Shown piece after piece: positions 18,271 through 27,103 of a DNA stretch of 64,000 nt (position 1 is the stretch's first letter; every line of letters starts with the position of its first letter). Source of the DNA: an uncultured Hyphomicrobiales bacterium (GTDB taxonomy: Bacteria > Pseudomonadota > Alphaproteobacteria > Rhizobiales > Ancalomicrobiaceae); NCBI GenBank assembly GCA_903930435.1, contig CAIYYN010000054.1:310001-374000 (forward strand), written 5' to 3'. Below the pieces are notes generated by a model. That model worked only from the letters and a program-made list of their open reading frames with translations, made no database searches and was not told the origin of the DNA. A program made the position numbers and the translations under genes.

Positions 18271-20151
18271 TCAGGCAGCCGCGTTGCCTTCACTCGCGTC
18301 GTCTTCGACGTCGGTATAGTCGCCCTCGTCAACCTGGAACCGGCTGACCAACTCAGCCAGGGCCAGCGCTTCCTTGGACAAGGCGGAATTGGCGGCTGCC
18401 GACTGCTCGACCATCGCCGCGTTTTCCTGGGTCACTTCATCCATCTGCGTCATCGCGGTATTGATCTCGACCAGACTATGAGCCTGGTCCTGCGACCCGT
18501 CAGCGATTCCGGCCACGATGGTATTGATTTCGCCGATCCGCTGGGTAATGCGTTCCAGCGACTTGCCGGTGGCAGCGATGAGATCGACCCCGCGATCGAC
18601 GTGCTCGATCGAGGTAGCAATCAAGCCCTTGATTTCCTTTGATGCTTCCGCCGAGCGCTGGGCCAGCAGGCGCACTTCCGACGCGACGACGGCAAATCCG
18701 CGACCTGCATCACCCGCCCGGGCTGCCTCTACGCCCGCATTCAAGGCCAACAGGTTGGTCTGGAAGGCGATTTCGTCAATCACGCCGATAACCTGGGCGA
18801 TCTCGCGTCCGGAATTCGCGATCGAATCCATCGCCTCAATTGCCTGCCGCATCACGACGGCACTGCTGCGGGCGTCACCATCCACACTCGCAACAACGGT
18901 GCTGGCGTTTGTGGCACCTGCGGCGGATTTCTTGACCGTCTCGGTGATCTGATCCAGTGCAGCGGCTGTTTCTTCCAGCGTCGAGGCTTGTTGAGATGTC
19001 CGGCGGGCGAGATCATCGGATGAGTGTTCGATGTCTTCCGTGCCGGCCTGGATGGTGTTGGCGCTGCTGATCACGGACTGGATAACTTCCTTCAGGCGAT
19101 CGATCGCTTCGTTGAAGTCATCGCGGATCTGGATATAGGCGTCCGTAAAGCCTTCATCGAGATGGACAGTGAGATCGCCTTCCGCCAGACGTTTCAGGCC
19201 ATGGCCCAATTGCCGGACGACACTGGCCTGTTCTTCCGCCGCGCGGGCGCGTTCCTGCGCATTGAGTGCCGTCCGTTCTGCCTCTTCGGCAGCGGCTTTG
19301 TCCTGATTGGCGCGGAGCAATTCGGTTTCGGCCAGTTGATCGCGAAACCGGACGGCGGTGCGAGAAATCACGCCCACTTCGTCCTTGCGATCTGCGCCCG
19401 GAAAATCGATTGTCGTGTCACCCAACGACAGCTTCTCCAATCGATCTGCGATCACCGTAATTGGCTTGGAAATGCTCTGGCGAGTCACATAGGCAGCAAA
19501 ACCGGCAAGAACTGACAGACCGCTGAGAATGAACAAATAGGAATCAAAGATCGTCGTATTGGTCAGCGCCAGCGTCTGGTCACCTGCGGCATCTGACAGC
19601 TTCAGCAACTGGTTGGTCAGGCCGCTGATATCGGTCATTGCGGTATTGAGCGCGGGATTGCAGGTAGACTGCATCTTGGCAATTGCCGTTTTCGCCGCGC
19701 CGGGGGCAAGTGAATTACCCTGCTGGATGACGTCGGCGCATTCCCCCTCGATGACGGCCGTCAGCTTGTCACCGATGGCTGCGATCTGCTTGCTCTGGGC
19801 TGGCAAGGACCGCATCGCAGCCTTGATCTGCTTCTGGAAGTACCCGACGTTATCGGTGATTTCCTGGTTGGCGTCCTTCTTGCCGTCTTCGGTGGTTTCC
19901 GTCAGGAGCCGATAGATCGAGCGATTGACATAGACCAGGTTCCGGTTGGCGCGGGCCATGGCCAGATTGCCCTTGCCAAAGCCATCCAGCAGATCGCCAT
20001 AGGAATTGTCGATGTAACGCATCTCGTAGGTGGCATAAACGGTGCCGCCCAATGTCACGAGAGACAAGAGACCGATCAGGGAGAGAAACTTCCAAAGGAT
20101 TCCAAAGTCCTTAAACTTGAGCATGACATTGGCACCTTGAAAGAGTTTCAT
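18271..20151 (-). CDS. Methyl-accepting chemotaxis protein
   Basis: A 626-residue transmembrane chemoreceptor. A first membrane helix (about residues 18-40) precedes a periplasmic four-helix-bundle ligand domain (about 45-185), a second membrane helix (about 195-215), a HAMP domain (SISKPITVIADRLEKLSLGD), a second HAMP-like segment near 320, and the cytoplasmic signalling domain with the conserved hairpin tip EIAFQTNLLALNAGVEA. The C-terminus has no CheR-binding pentapeptide. The start is uncertain: ATGs at 20151 and 20124 both precede the first helix and neither has a strong ribosome site. Confidence 0.9.
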   Translation of the reverse strand: MKLFQGANVMLKFKDFGILWKFLSLIGLLSLVTLGGTVYATYEMRYIDNSYGDLLDGFGKGNLAMARANRNLVYVNRSIYRLLTETTEDGKKDANQEITDNVGYFQKQIKAAMRSLPAQSKQIAAIGDKLTAVIEGECADVIQQGNSLAPGAAKTAIAKMQSTCNPALNTAMTDISGLTNQLLKLSDAAGDQTLALTNTTIFDSYLFILSGLSVLAGFAAYVTRQSISKPITVIADRLEKLSLGDTTIDFPGADRKDEVGVISRTAVRFRDQLAETELLRANQDKAAAEEAERTALNAQERARAAEEQASVVRQLGHGLKRLAEGDLTVHLDEGFTDAYIQIRDDFNEAIDRLKEVIQSVISSANTIQAGTEDIEHSSDDLARRTSQQASTLEETAAALDQITETVKKSAAGATNASTVVASVDGDARSSAVVMRQAIEAMDSIANSGREIAQVIGVIDEIAFQTNLLALNAGVEAARAGDAGRGFAVVASEVRLLAQRSAEASKEIKGLIATSIEHVDRGVDLIAATGKSLERITQRIGEINTIVAGIADGSQDQAHSLVEINTAMTQMDEVTQENAAMVEQSAAANSALSKEALALAELVSRFQVDEGDYTDVEDDASEGNAAA

Positions 20152-20161
20152 CACGTTTCGC

Positions 20162-20311
20162 TTATTTCTTGGGAGCACCGGTGGCATCGGCGCAGTCCGG
20201 ATCCTTGCTGCCGGGCGGACAATCGTCAGCCGACTGGCCGCCGCGAGCGAGGACTTCAGTCACTGTCAACAAGGACAGCAGGAAGAAGACGAGGGCGATT
20301 GACTTTCTCAT
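20162..20311 (-). CDS. Small secreted Cys-containing protein
   Basis: A 49-residue product too small for most gene callers. Residues 1-22 form a convincing signal peptide (MRKSIALVFFLLSLLTVTEVLA), after which about 27 residues remain (RGGQSADDCPPGSKDPDCAD and a short tail) with two cysteines. A GGAAGGA sequence sits about 10 bases before the ATG. It lies between the porin (50 bp) and the chemoreceptor (10 bp) on the same strand. Function unknown. Confidence 0.5.
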   Translation of the reverse strand: MRKSIALVFFLLSLLTVTEVLARGGQSADDCPPGSKDPDCADATGAPKK

Positions 20312-20361
20312 GGATGGAGTTCCTTCCGGTTCAGGGGTTGGTGCGACAGACCTTGAACTGA

Positions 20362-21615
20362 TTACCATTCAAAGACGTGACCAACCTCAAAGTGCAGGCC
20401 CACGAGCAAATCATTCTTTATTGTGCGGCTGTAGTTCGGGTTTACGATGTACTGAACGTCGGGCTGCATCGTCAGATACTCGTTGATCTTGGCGCGATAG
20501 GTGACTTCGTAGCTGGTTTCAGTGCTGCTCAGAGGTGTACCCTGGAGCAATGAAGCCTGTTTCCAGTAGGAACTGGCAAAGTTTGCATTCATGGAGATGC
20601 CAACCTTGTCCGTCGGGCGGCTGTCAAGCAGGCCGGTATAGGTAAAGCCAGCGTTGAAGGATTCAGCGGCGTTCGTGCTCTGCGGCTGCGACACACCGAC
20701 CGTGAAGAAGCCGTCAAGACCGCGCTTGGGCGTCTGCGCATAAAGCCGCATCGCGCCACCGACATAAGCGCCGGTTTCACCATAGGTCATCTTCTGAAGG
20801 CCACCCGTAAGCTGCCCATAGACCGGCAACTTGGCGGTCAGCGTCCAGACACCAGCCATGAACTTGTCGAACTTGCTGGGCGTATAATCGGCTTCCGCCA
20901 TGATCATCGCGCCGTAATGCGACGAGAACTCGACGCCGTTCAGCGGCAGATGATTGGGATTGTCGGCCGCACCGTCGGCTACGGCGACCTGAACACTGAA
21001 CTGATTGCCGAAATTCTGCCGGACACGCAGGGCAAGCGGTGTGTAGGGATAATTGCCCGGACCCACGGTTCCATTCTGTGGCATGAGGCCCGACTGGTCG
21101 AGCGCCGTGTTCCAGGTCAGGTCCTTGCTCAGGAACAGAGCCATCGGCTTGGTGTTCGAAAATTCGGTTTCAAGGTCATAGATACCGAACCGAACATCGG
21201 TGCTGCCGAACACCTGGTCATAATAGACCTGATAGAGCCGCAGCATGGGCGATCCTGCCGCCGTATCGATGGGGCTCTGCTGATCGAGGGCGCCGACGTA
21301 GCTGTTGCCGGTCGAGACGCCGTTGGCATAGAAGCCCTCGAGCACGAAGGTACCGCCGGTCCAGCCGAACGCCTTGCCGGTGTCGATACTCAGTTGGGCG
21401 TCGATATTGTTCATGTAGGAGACGCCCTGGCGCAAGCCGCCGGAGGCATTGTCCCAGATTTCACCGGTATAGAGCAGGTTCAATTGATAGGCGTTATCCG
21501 CGACCGATGGCGTGGGCTTGGCTGCAGACGCGCCGAGATCGGCGGCAGCTGCCGGAACAACCGGCAACGCCGCGATACCAAGAACCATTACCCAGAGTGG
21601 AGTCATGCGTGGCAT
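20362..21615 (-). CDS. Outer membrane porin, OprB-like carbohydrate porin family
   Basis: A 417-residue outer-membrane beta-barrel. A signal peptide ends near PVVPAAAADLG. The body alternates polar and aromatic residues with recurring tight turns, typical of 16-18-stranded barrels, and includes segments of the OprB family such as YQVYYDQVFGSTDVRFGIYDLETEFSNT and LALRVRQNF. The final residue is Trp (VGHVFEW) where most barrels end in Phe, which still fits the aromatic C-terminal assembly signal. Substrate not determinable. Confidence 0.8.
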   Translation of the reverse strand: MPRMTPLWVMVLGIAALPVVPAAAADLGASAAKPTPSVADNAYQLNLLYTGEIWDNASGGLRQGVSYMNNIDAQLSIDTGKAFGWTGGTFVLEGFYANGVSTGNSYVGALDQQSPIDTAAGSPMLRLYQVYYDQVFGSTDVRFGIYDLETEFSNTKPMALFLSKDLTWNTALDQSGLMPQNGTVGPGNYPYTPLALRVRQNFGNQFSVQVAVADGAADNPNHLPLNGVEFSSHYGAMIMAEADYTPSKFDKFMAGVWTLTAKLPVYGQLTGGLQKMTYGETGAYVGGAMRLYAQTPKRGLDGFFTVGVSQPQSTNAAESFNAGFTYTGLLDSRPTDKVGISMNANFASSYWKQASLLQGTPLSSTETSYEVTYRAKINEYLTMQPDVQYIVNPNYSRTIKNDLLVGLHFEVGHVFEW

Positions 21616-21920
21616 AGGGTTGCCTTTCGAGTTTTGAAGCTAAGCACCTGATTACACAACAAAATATAGGCGCGCGTCAGGGTGGGCCGATCCGCGAATC
21701 AGTGGCTTACATCATACATTTCATTTGAAATGATTGCGTTGATATTTAAAAATTAAGTAATTTTACGTAGGTGTTTTGACATTCAAAAGCCGAAATCGTT
21801 GAAATCATATTCCAATTTCATGAAATCGAGCCAATCCCCATAGCCTAAAAAATCACAGATCAACCGTGTTCCGGGCTATCTGGGGCAGATTTGGCCATCT
21901 TGGCAGACAGGGGCAACTGA
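21616..21920. other. AT-rich intergenic region upstream of the porin
   Basis: About 305 bp, markedly AT-rich compared with its surroundings. It contains a 16-base inverted repeat at 21717-21732 (arms CATTTC and GAAATG around ATTT) and a perfect 12-base palindrome ATTTCATGAAAT at 21815-21826. It is upstream of the porin and downstream of the CoA-transferase gene, so the repeats are probably in the porin control region. No small gene seen. Confidence 0.5.
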
Positions 21921-23138
21921 TCAGTCGACCCGGGCGACGACACCATCGGTCATGAGGCGGTCGTAGTCGGCTGGCGCATAACCCGACTGGTCCGACAGGA
22001 TGGCGCGGCCTTGCGCACCCAGCGACGGCGGCATGGCACGGACCGGTACACGGGTTCCGTCAAACCGATAGGGCGGGGCAAGCACCTGCGACTGACCATC
22101 GGCGGTCTTTTGCCTGACGACCATGCCTGCCTCCTCGGCACGCTCCGATGTGAGTGCCTCGTGCAGGCCCAACACTTCGCCGCAGGGAATGCCGAGGTCT
22201 TCAAGCTGGGCGAGGAGCGTAGATCGAGCATGTTTTGCCAGTTCCGCTTCAATGATCGCGATCAGGTCGGCGCGGTTGCGGGCGCGCTCGAGATTCGTCG
22301 CAAAGCGTGGGTTGGTTGCCAGATCCGGTCGCCCGAGTACGGCTTCGCAAAAGCGTCGGAACTGCGCATTGTTACCGACGGTCAGGACGATGGGGCCATC
22401 GGCTGCGGCGAAGACGCCATAGGGCACGATGGAGGGGTGCGAATTGCCATAACGCGGCGGATCACTCTGCTGCGCCAGTGCCTCAAGCCCATAATAGGAT
22501 GTCAGGGTGAGGCCGCAGTCAAAGAGCGCGAGTTCGACACGACGACCCTGACCCGTTCGTTCGCGTGCAAAGAGAGCGGCCAACACGGCTTGTGCCGCAT
22601 ATTGGCCGGTGAAAAGGTCCACGGCGGCGATGCCGAATTTCAGCGGCGGCTGGTTCGCCTCGCCATTCATCGCCATCAGTCCGGCTTCTCCCTGCACGAC
22701 GAGATCATAGCCGGGCCGCGTTGCTTCCGGGCCGTCCGAGGCATAACCGGAAATCGAGCAATAGATCAGGCGGGGGTTGTCCAGTTTCAGCTGGTCGTAA
22801 CCAAGCCCCAGCTTTTCCGCGCCACCGACCTTGAAGTTCTGGATCAGGACGTCGCTCTCGCGCGCCAGCGCCCTGACGAAGGCGAGACCCTCCGGGTGGA
22901 TGAGATCAACGCCGATCGAGCGCTTGTTGCGGTTCACGCTGTCAAAATAGGATGTATTGGTCGGACCGGTTTTGAGGCCCCAATCGCGCGTATCGTCGCC
23001 GCGGACGGGATGCTCGACCTTGATGACATCGGCCCCCAGATCGCCCAGGACCATGCCGCACCAGGGACCTGCCAGAACGCGTGATAGATCGAGAACGCGG
23101 ATGCCCGCCAAGGGCAGGGACGAGTCGATTTCCGTCAT
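21921..23138 (-). CDS. Class III CoA-transferase (CaiB/BaiF family)
   Basis: A 405-residue family III CoA-transferase that moves CoA between carboxylic acids. The N-terminal LAGIRVLDLSRVLAGPWCGMVLGDLGADVIKVE block is diagnostic, and the catalytic Asp lies in GYDLVVQGEAGLM (about residue 148). The ERTGQGRRVELALFD segment also fits. The donor and acceptor acids are unknown. It is 30 bp downstream of the IclR gene and probably co-transcribed with it and the flavin oxidoreductase. Confidence 0.92.
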   Translation of the reverse strand: MTEIDSSLPLAGIRVLDLSRVLAGPWCGMVLGDLGADVIKVEHPVRGDDTRDWGLKTGPTNTSYFDSVNRNKRSIGVDLIHPEGLAFVRALARESDVLIQNFKVGGAEKLGLGYDQLKLDNPRLIYCSISGYASDGPEATRPGYDLVVQGEAGLMAMNGEANQPPLKFGIAAVDLFTGQYAAQAVLAALFARERTGQGRRVELALFDCGLTLTSYYGLEALAQQSDPPRYGNSHPSIVPYGVFAAADGPIVLTVGNNAQFRRFCEAVLGRPDLATNPRFATNLERARNRADLIAIIEAELAKHARSTLLAQLEDLGIPCGEVLGLHEALTSERAEEAGMVVRQKTADGQSQVLAPPYRFDGTRVPVRAMPPSLGAQGRAILSDQSGYAPADYDRLMTDGVVARVD

Positions 23139-23168
23139 GACATTGCTCCCAAAAGGCGACCGGACGTG

Positions 23169-23987
23169 TCACGCCCCCATGACACCGTCGAGGCTGCGCA
23201 CCAGTTCCATGAGGCGCGGGCGCACCTCATCCAGCAGAAACGAGGGTTCGGTGATGATGGTCGGACCGCCGCAGTTGATCGCCATCGGCGGCAGGCCCCC
23301 GCCGGGATTGAACCCGATGGCAATTGCGCTGACGGTTTCCTGCCAGTCACCAAAGGATGTGCAGCAACCAAGGCTCTGATGTTCCTCCAGCGCCCTGTCC
23401 AGACTGGCGCGCAGGCGGGGCCAAGCGACGCTGTCGAGGCCTTGCAACTGATCGCAGATTTCCGCGCGTTCATGCGAGGTGCAGACGGCAAAATAGGCGC
23501 GGCCCATGGCGCTTGTGGCAATGGCGATGCGGGAGCCGACATCATTGTTGAGCGAGATGGCCGCCGAACTGCGCTGGCATTCGACATAACACATGCTCAA
23601 TCGCTCACGAATACCAAGCCCAACCGACGCCTTGGCAAAATCCGCGAGGTCACGCATGGCGGGTCGTGCAAGGCGACGCACGTCCAGTCCGCCCAGCGCC
23701 GTCGTACTCAGGGACATCAGCGCGCTACCCAGCCGGTATTTGCCCACCTCCTCCACATAGTGCAGATGGCCGGTTCTGGTCAGCGTATGGGTCAGGCGGG
23801 AGACGGTTGATCGCGGCAGATTGCAGCGTTCCGCGATATCCTGATTGCCGAGGAGCGCTTCGCCGCGTCGAAAGCAGCCGAGAACCTCAAGGCCACGCGC
23901 AAGCGCGGTCACAAAGTGCCGGTCCTCCCTCGGATCGGCAACCTCGTCAAACGCGTTGTCACGTGGCGGCGCAGGTTGCTCTGTCAT
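23169..23987 (-). CDS. IclR family transcriptional regulator
   Basis: A 272-residue regulator. The N-terminal winged helix reads ARGLEVLGCFRRGEALLGNQDIAERCNLPRSTVSRLTHTL (HTH about 45-68), and the C-terminal effector domain has MGRAYFAV and the NPGGGLPPMAINCGGPT block of IclR effector domains. IclR proteins bind small organic acids. It overlaps the upstream flavin oxidoreductase by 4 bp (ATGA). It likely controls this operon and the divergent acyl-CoA genes through the region near 25165-25280. Confidence 0.92.
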   Translation of the reverse strand: MTEQPAPPRDNAFDEVADPREDRHFVTALARGLEVLGCFRRGEALLGNQDIAERCNLPRSTVSRLTHTLTRTGHLHYVEEVGKYRLGSALMSLSTTALGGLDVRRLARPAMRDLADFAKASVGLGIRERLSMCYVECQRSSAAISLNNDVGSRIAIATSAMGRAYFAVCTSHERAEICDQLQGLDSVAWPRLRASLDRALEEHQSLGCCTSFGDWQETVSAIAIGFNPGGGLPPMAINCGGPTIITEPSFLLDEVRPRLMELVRSLDGVMGA

Positions 23988-25048
23988 CGGGCGAAGAACG
24001 CTGTTTCCGTCATGACCGCGCTTCCTTCCTGGGCGTTCAGCACAAGGTGTTCGGTCAGGCCATAGGAGCCGGAACGGGCCATCAGATCGGCGCGGGCAGC
24101 CCGGTATTCAGCGACGAGCCGGGCAACGACCTCGGCTGTCGGCGGGGCATCGGCAATCGTTCCGACGCCCTGGCCCGCCCCCCAGACATCGCGCCAGGGC
24201 TTTACCCGGCTTGAACCAAAATTCATCTGGCTCTTGTCGACCACCGGCAAGGCGTCGGGATCAAGGCCCGAGGCAATGACGCTTGGTTTCAGATAATTGC
24301 CGGCAACACCGGTGAAATAGGGCGTATAGAGAATGTCCGCAGCGCTCGAGGTGGTGATCATCTCCTTGTACTTCGCTGCTGCATTGGCCTCCGCTGTGGC
24401 AATGAAGCGCGTGCCCATATAGGCGAGATCAGCCCCCATGGCCTCCGCCGCGAGAATGGCACTGCCCGTCGTGATCGCGCCCGACAGGATCACCGGACCG
24501 TTGTAGAACCGGCGAACTTCTCCGAGGAGCGCGAAGGGGCTCAGCGTTCCCGCATGACCACCTGCACCCGCGCACACGAGAATCAATCCATCAACACCGG
24601 CTTCAAGGGCCTTTTCCGCATGGCGGATGGTCGTGACATCGTGAAATACGACACCGCCATAGCTGTGAACACGGTCAACGACTTCGCCGGGCGCGCGCAG
24701 TGACGTGATGATGATCGGGACCTCGTGGTCGACGCAGGTCTGCAGGTCCTGCGCCAGACGGTCGTTGGAGGCGTGGACGATCTGATTGACGGCAAAGGGG
24801 GCTATGCGACGGTTCGGATCGCGTTCCCTCGCAGCAGCCAGTTCTGCCTTGATCCGCGTGAGCCAGCCATCAAGCGTGTCCGGGGCGCGGGCGTTCAGCG
24901 CCGGAAACGAGCCGACGATCCCCGACAGACATTGGGCAATCACAAGGTCCGGTCCTGAAACGATGAACAGCGGCGACGCGATCACCGGCAAGGTCAGGGT
25001 CCCGCGCAACACAGGTGGCAATCGGCTTGCGGATGGGGTGGGGGTCAT
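23984..25048 (-). CDS. NAD(P)H-dependent flavin oxidoreductase, nitronate monooxygenase family
   Basis: A 354-residue FMN-binding TIM barrel. Family features include the N-terminal LPVIASPLFIVSGPDLVIAQ, the FMN phosphate/catalytic block CAGAGGHAGTLSPFALL (about residue 186) and ILSGAITTGSAILAAEAMGADLAYMGTRF. Members include nitronate monooxygenases and 2-enoyl-type reductases, so the name is provisional. It is the first gene of the three-gene minus-strand operon, divergent from the acyl-CoA ligase. Confidence 0.88.
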   Translation of the reverse strand: MTPTPSASRLPPVLRGTLTLPVIASPLFIVSGPDLVIAQCLSGIVGSFPALNARAPDTLDGWLTRIKAELAAARERDPNRRIAPFAVNQIVHASNDRLAQDLQTCVDHEVPIIITSLRAPGEVVDRVHSYGGVVFHDVTTIRHAEKALEAGVDGLILVCAGAGGHAGTLSPFALLGEVRRFYNGPVILSGAITTGSAILAAEAMGADLAYMGTRFIATAEANAAAKYKEMITTSSAADILYTPYFTGVAGNYLKPSVIASGLDPDALPVVDKSQMNFGSSRVKPWRDVWGAGQGVGTIADAPPTAEVVARLVAEYRAARADLMARSGSYGLTEHLVLNAQEGSAVMTETAFFAR

Positions 25049-25389
25049 TCAAACTGTCCCTCTCAAGGGGGCGGGAGACGCGCAAATGCTTTGAACTGGT
25101 GCGGACTTGCCGATCCTGAATTTCATGCCATGGGAGCATAGTCGCGTCAATCTTTTTGGATATGAATTCTGCATAGTGGAATTGGTTAGCAACGTCAGGC
25201 GATCAATTGGCGCAAAAAATGATTGACTATCCCGGAAGGCAGGATCATTAGCATTCCGATATGCAGACATCTATTCTGCAAAAAGACAGGAAACCAGACC
25301 CTGCGACAAGTGCCGATGATCATCCGCCGAGGCTCTGCGACCGCGCTCATTGCGGTTGGGTCCGCTCGTTCACGGGAGGCACTGTGACC
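25049..25389. promoter_or_regulatory. Divergent control region of the acyl-CoA cluster
   Basis: About 340 bp between the flavin oxidoreductase (minus) and acyl-CoA ligase (plus). It contains two dyads that share TTCTGCA: AATTC-N9-GAATT at 25165-25183 and TGCAGA-N7-TCTGCA at 25262-25280. They are plausible binding sites for the nearby IclR protein; this is inference from position and symmetry. Confidence 0.5.
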
Positions 25390-27060
25390 ATGAGCGTCGA
25401 GCCCGTCTGGCGGCAGCATTTTCCCGATGCCTGCAATTGGGACGCACCTTTGGAGATGGAGACGCTTGACGCATTGCTGGCTCGCGCTGTCGCTGCCTGG
25501 GGCGACAGGCCCGCGATTGACTTTCGCGGGGACAAGATCAGTTTTCGCCAACTCGGCAGCGAGGTTGAGCGGCTGGCAAGCGGTCTGGCGGCAATCGGCA
25601 TCGGTCGCGGCGATACAGTCGCTCTTCTCTTGCCAAATACACCCTTCCACCCCATCACTTTCTTTGCCGTCACGCGCCTCGGTGCCCGCATCGCCCATCT
25701 GTCGGCGCTGGATGCCAGCCGCGAGATCGCCCACAAGCTGACATCGACCCGCGCGCGCATCCTGATCACAACGAATCTGCCCGGTTTTCTGCCGCAGGCA
25801 CTGGCGCAACTGGATAGCGGACTGGTTTCCGAGGTTCTGGTTGGCGATGACGGTCGGTGGGGCACTGGCGATGTCCTGCCAATGCCGATTCCGGTCCGGT
25901 CGGGGGTCAGGGATCTGGCGACCATTTTCAGTGACGCGCCGCTGACAGCGCCCGAACCAGAGGTCAACGACATCGCCTTGCTCCAGTTTACCGGCGGCAC
26001 GACAGGTGTTCCGAAGGCCGCGATGCTGAGCCACGGCAATCTGACGGCAGCGGTCAGCATGTATCGCACGTGGCAGGATGGCGTGATCCTTGTTCCGGGC
26101 ACAGAGCGGATTATCGCGGTGCTGCCGCTGTTTCACATCTATGCGCTCACGACCTTACTGCTCAGGCATGTGCGCGATGGCAACGAATTGCTGCTGCGCC
26201 AGCGCTTTGATGTCGAGACGCTGATTGCGGATATCGAGGTTGGCCGCGCGACAGGATTTGCGGGTGTGCCGACCATGTGGGTCGCGCTGCTCAATCGGGA
26301 CGGCGTCGAAGCGGTAGATTTTTCCTCGCTGAAATCTTGCGTCAGCGGCGGAGCTCCGCTGCCGTTCGATGTTCAGGCGCGGCTTGAGCGCATCATGGGC
26401 ACGCATCTCAACAACGGCTGGGGGATGACCGAGACAGCGCCTGCCGGTACCCGCGTTCCTCATAAGGTGCCGAGACGGCCAGGCCTGATCGGCATTCCAC
26501 TGCCGGGCATCGACCTGCGCGTTGTGTCGCTCGATGATCCCATGCGGCAAGTCCCTGCCAATACGGTGGGCGAGATTGCCATTCGCGGTCTCAACGTCTT
26601 TCAGGGCTACCTCGACGATCCTGAGGCGACCAGCGCGGCCTTTTGCGACGGGTATTTCCTGACCGGCGATATCGGTCGTGTCGACGAGATGGGCCTGTTC
26701 GAGATCGTCGACCGCCGCAAGAACATGATCATCTCAGGCGGCTACAACGTCTATCCCGCAGCGATTGAGAGTGCGATCTACGAGCATCCCGATGTGTCTG
26801 AAGTCATTGTGATCGGCATTGCTGACGCCTATCGCGGTCAGTCGGCCAAGGCATTTGTCACGCTGAAACCGGGTGCCGAGCCGTTTACGCTCGAAGATCT
26901 CAATGGCTTCCTCGCAGACCGGCTTGGACGTCACGAGATGCCGCGTGCGCTCGAATTCCGCGATAGCCTGCCGCGCAGCCCGGCTGGCAAACTGCTGGCC
27001 AAGGTTCTGGTCGCCGAACAGGCAGCCGCAGACAGGCCCGCTTCGTCCGTTCGTGTCTAG
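25390..27060 (+). CDS. Acyl-CoA synthetase (class I adenylate-forming ligase)
   Basis: A 556-residue enzyme that activates a carboxylic acid through an acyl-adenylate and couples it to CoA. Signature motifs: the AMP-binding loop QFTGGTTGVPKAAML (about residue 200), NNGWGMTETAP (about 340), GYFLTGDIGRVD (about 420), RRKNMIISGGYNVYP, and the C-terminal catalytic lysine in PRSPAGKLLAK. The ATG at 25390 fits the family; an in-frame GTG at 25384 is closer to the GGGAGG and cannot be excluded. It heads the plus-strand catabolic genes. Confidence 0.9.
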   Translation: MSVEPVWRQHFPDACNWDAPLEMETLDALLARAVAAWGDRPAIDFRGDKISFRQLGSEVERLASGLAAIGIGRGDTVALLLPNTPFHPITFFAVTRLGARIAHLSALDASREIAHKLTSTRARILITTNLPGFLPQALAQLDSGLVSEVLVGDDGRWGTGDVLPMPIPVRSGVRDLATIFSDAPLTAPEPEVNDIALLQFTGGTTGVPKAAMLSHGNLTAAVSMYRTWQDGVILVPGTERIIAVLPLFHIYALTTLLLRHVRDGNELLLRQRFDVETLIADIEVGRATGFAGVPTMWVALLNRDGVEAVDFSSLKSCVSGGAPLPFDVQARLERIMGTHLNNGWGMTETAPAGTRVPHKVPRRPGLIGIPLPGIDLRVVSLDDPMRQVPANTVGEIAIRGLNVFQGYLDDPEATSAAFCDGYFLTGDIGRVDEMGLFEIVDRRKNMIISGGYNVYPAAIESAIYEHPDVSEVIVIGIADAYRGQSAKAFVTLKPGAEPFTLEDLNGFLADRLGRHEMPRALEFRDSLPRSPAGKLLAKVLVAEQAAADRPASSVRV

Positions 27061-27103
27061 CAATGGGTTCAATTCACCGCGATATCAGCCAGGGAACACT
27101 CTG

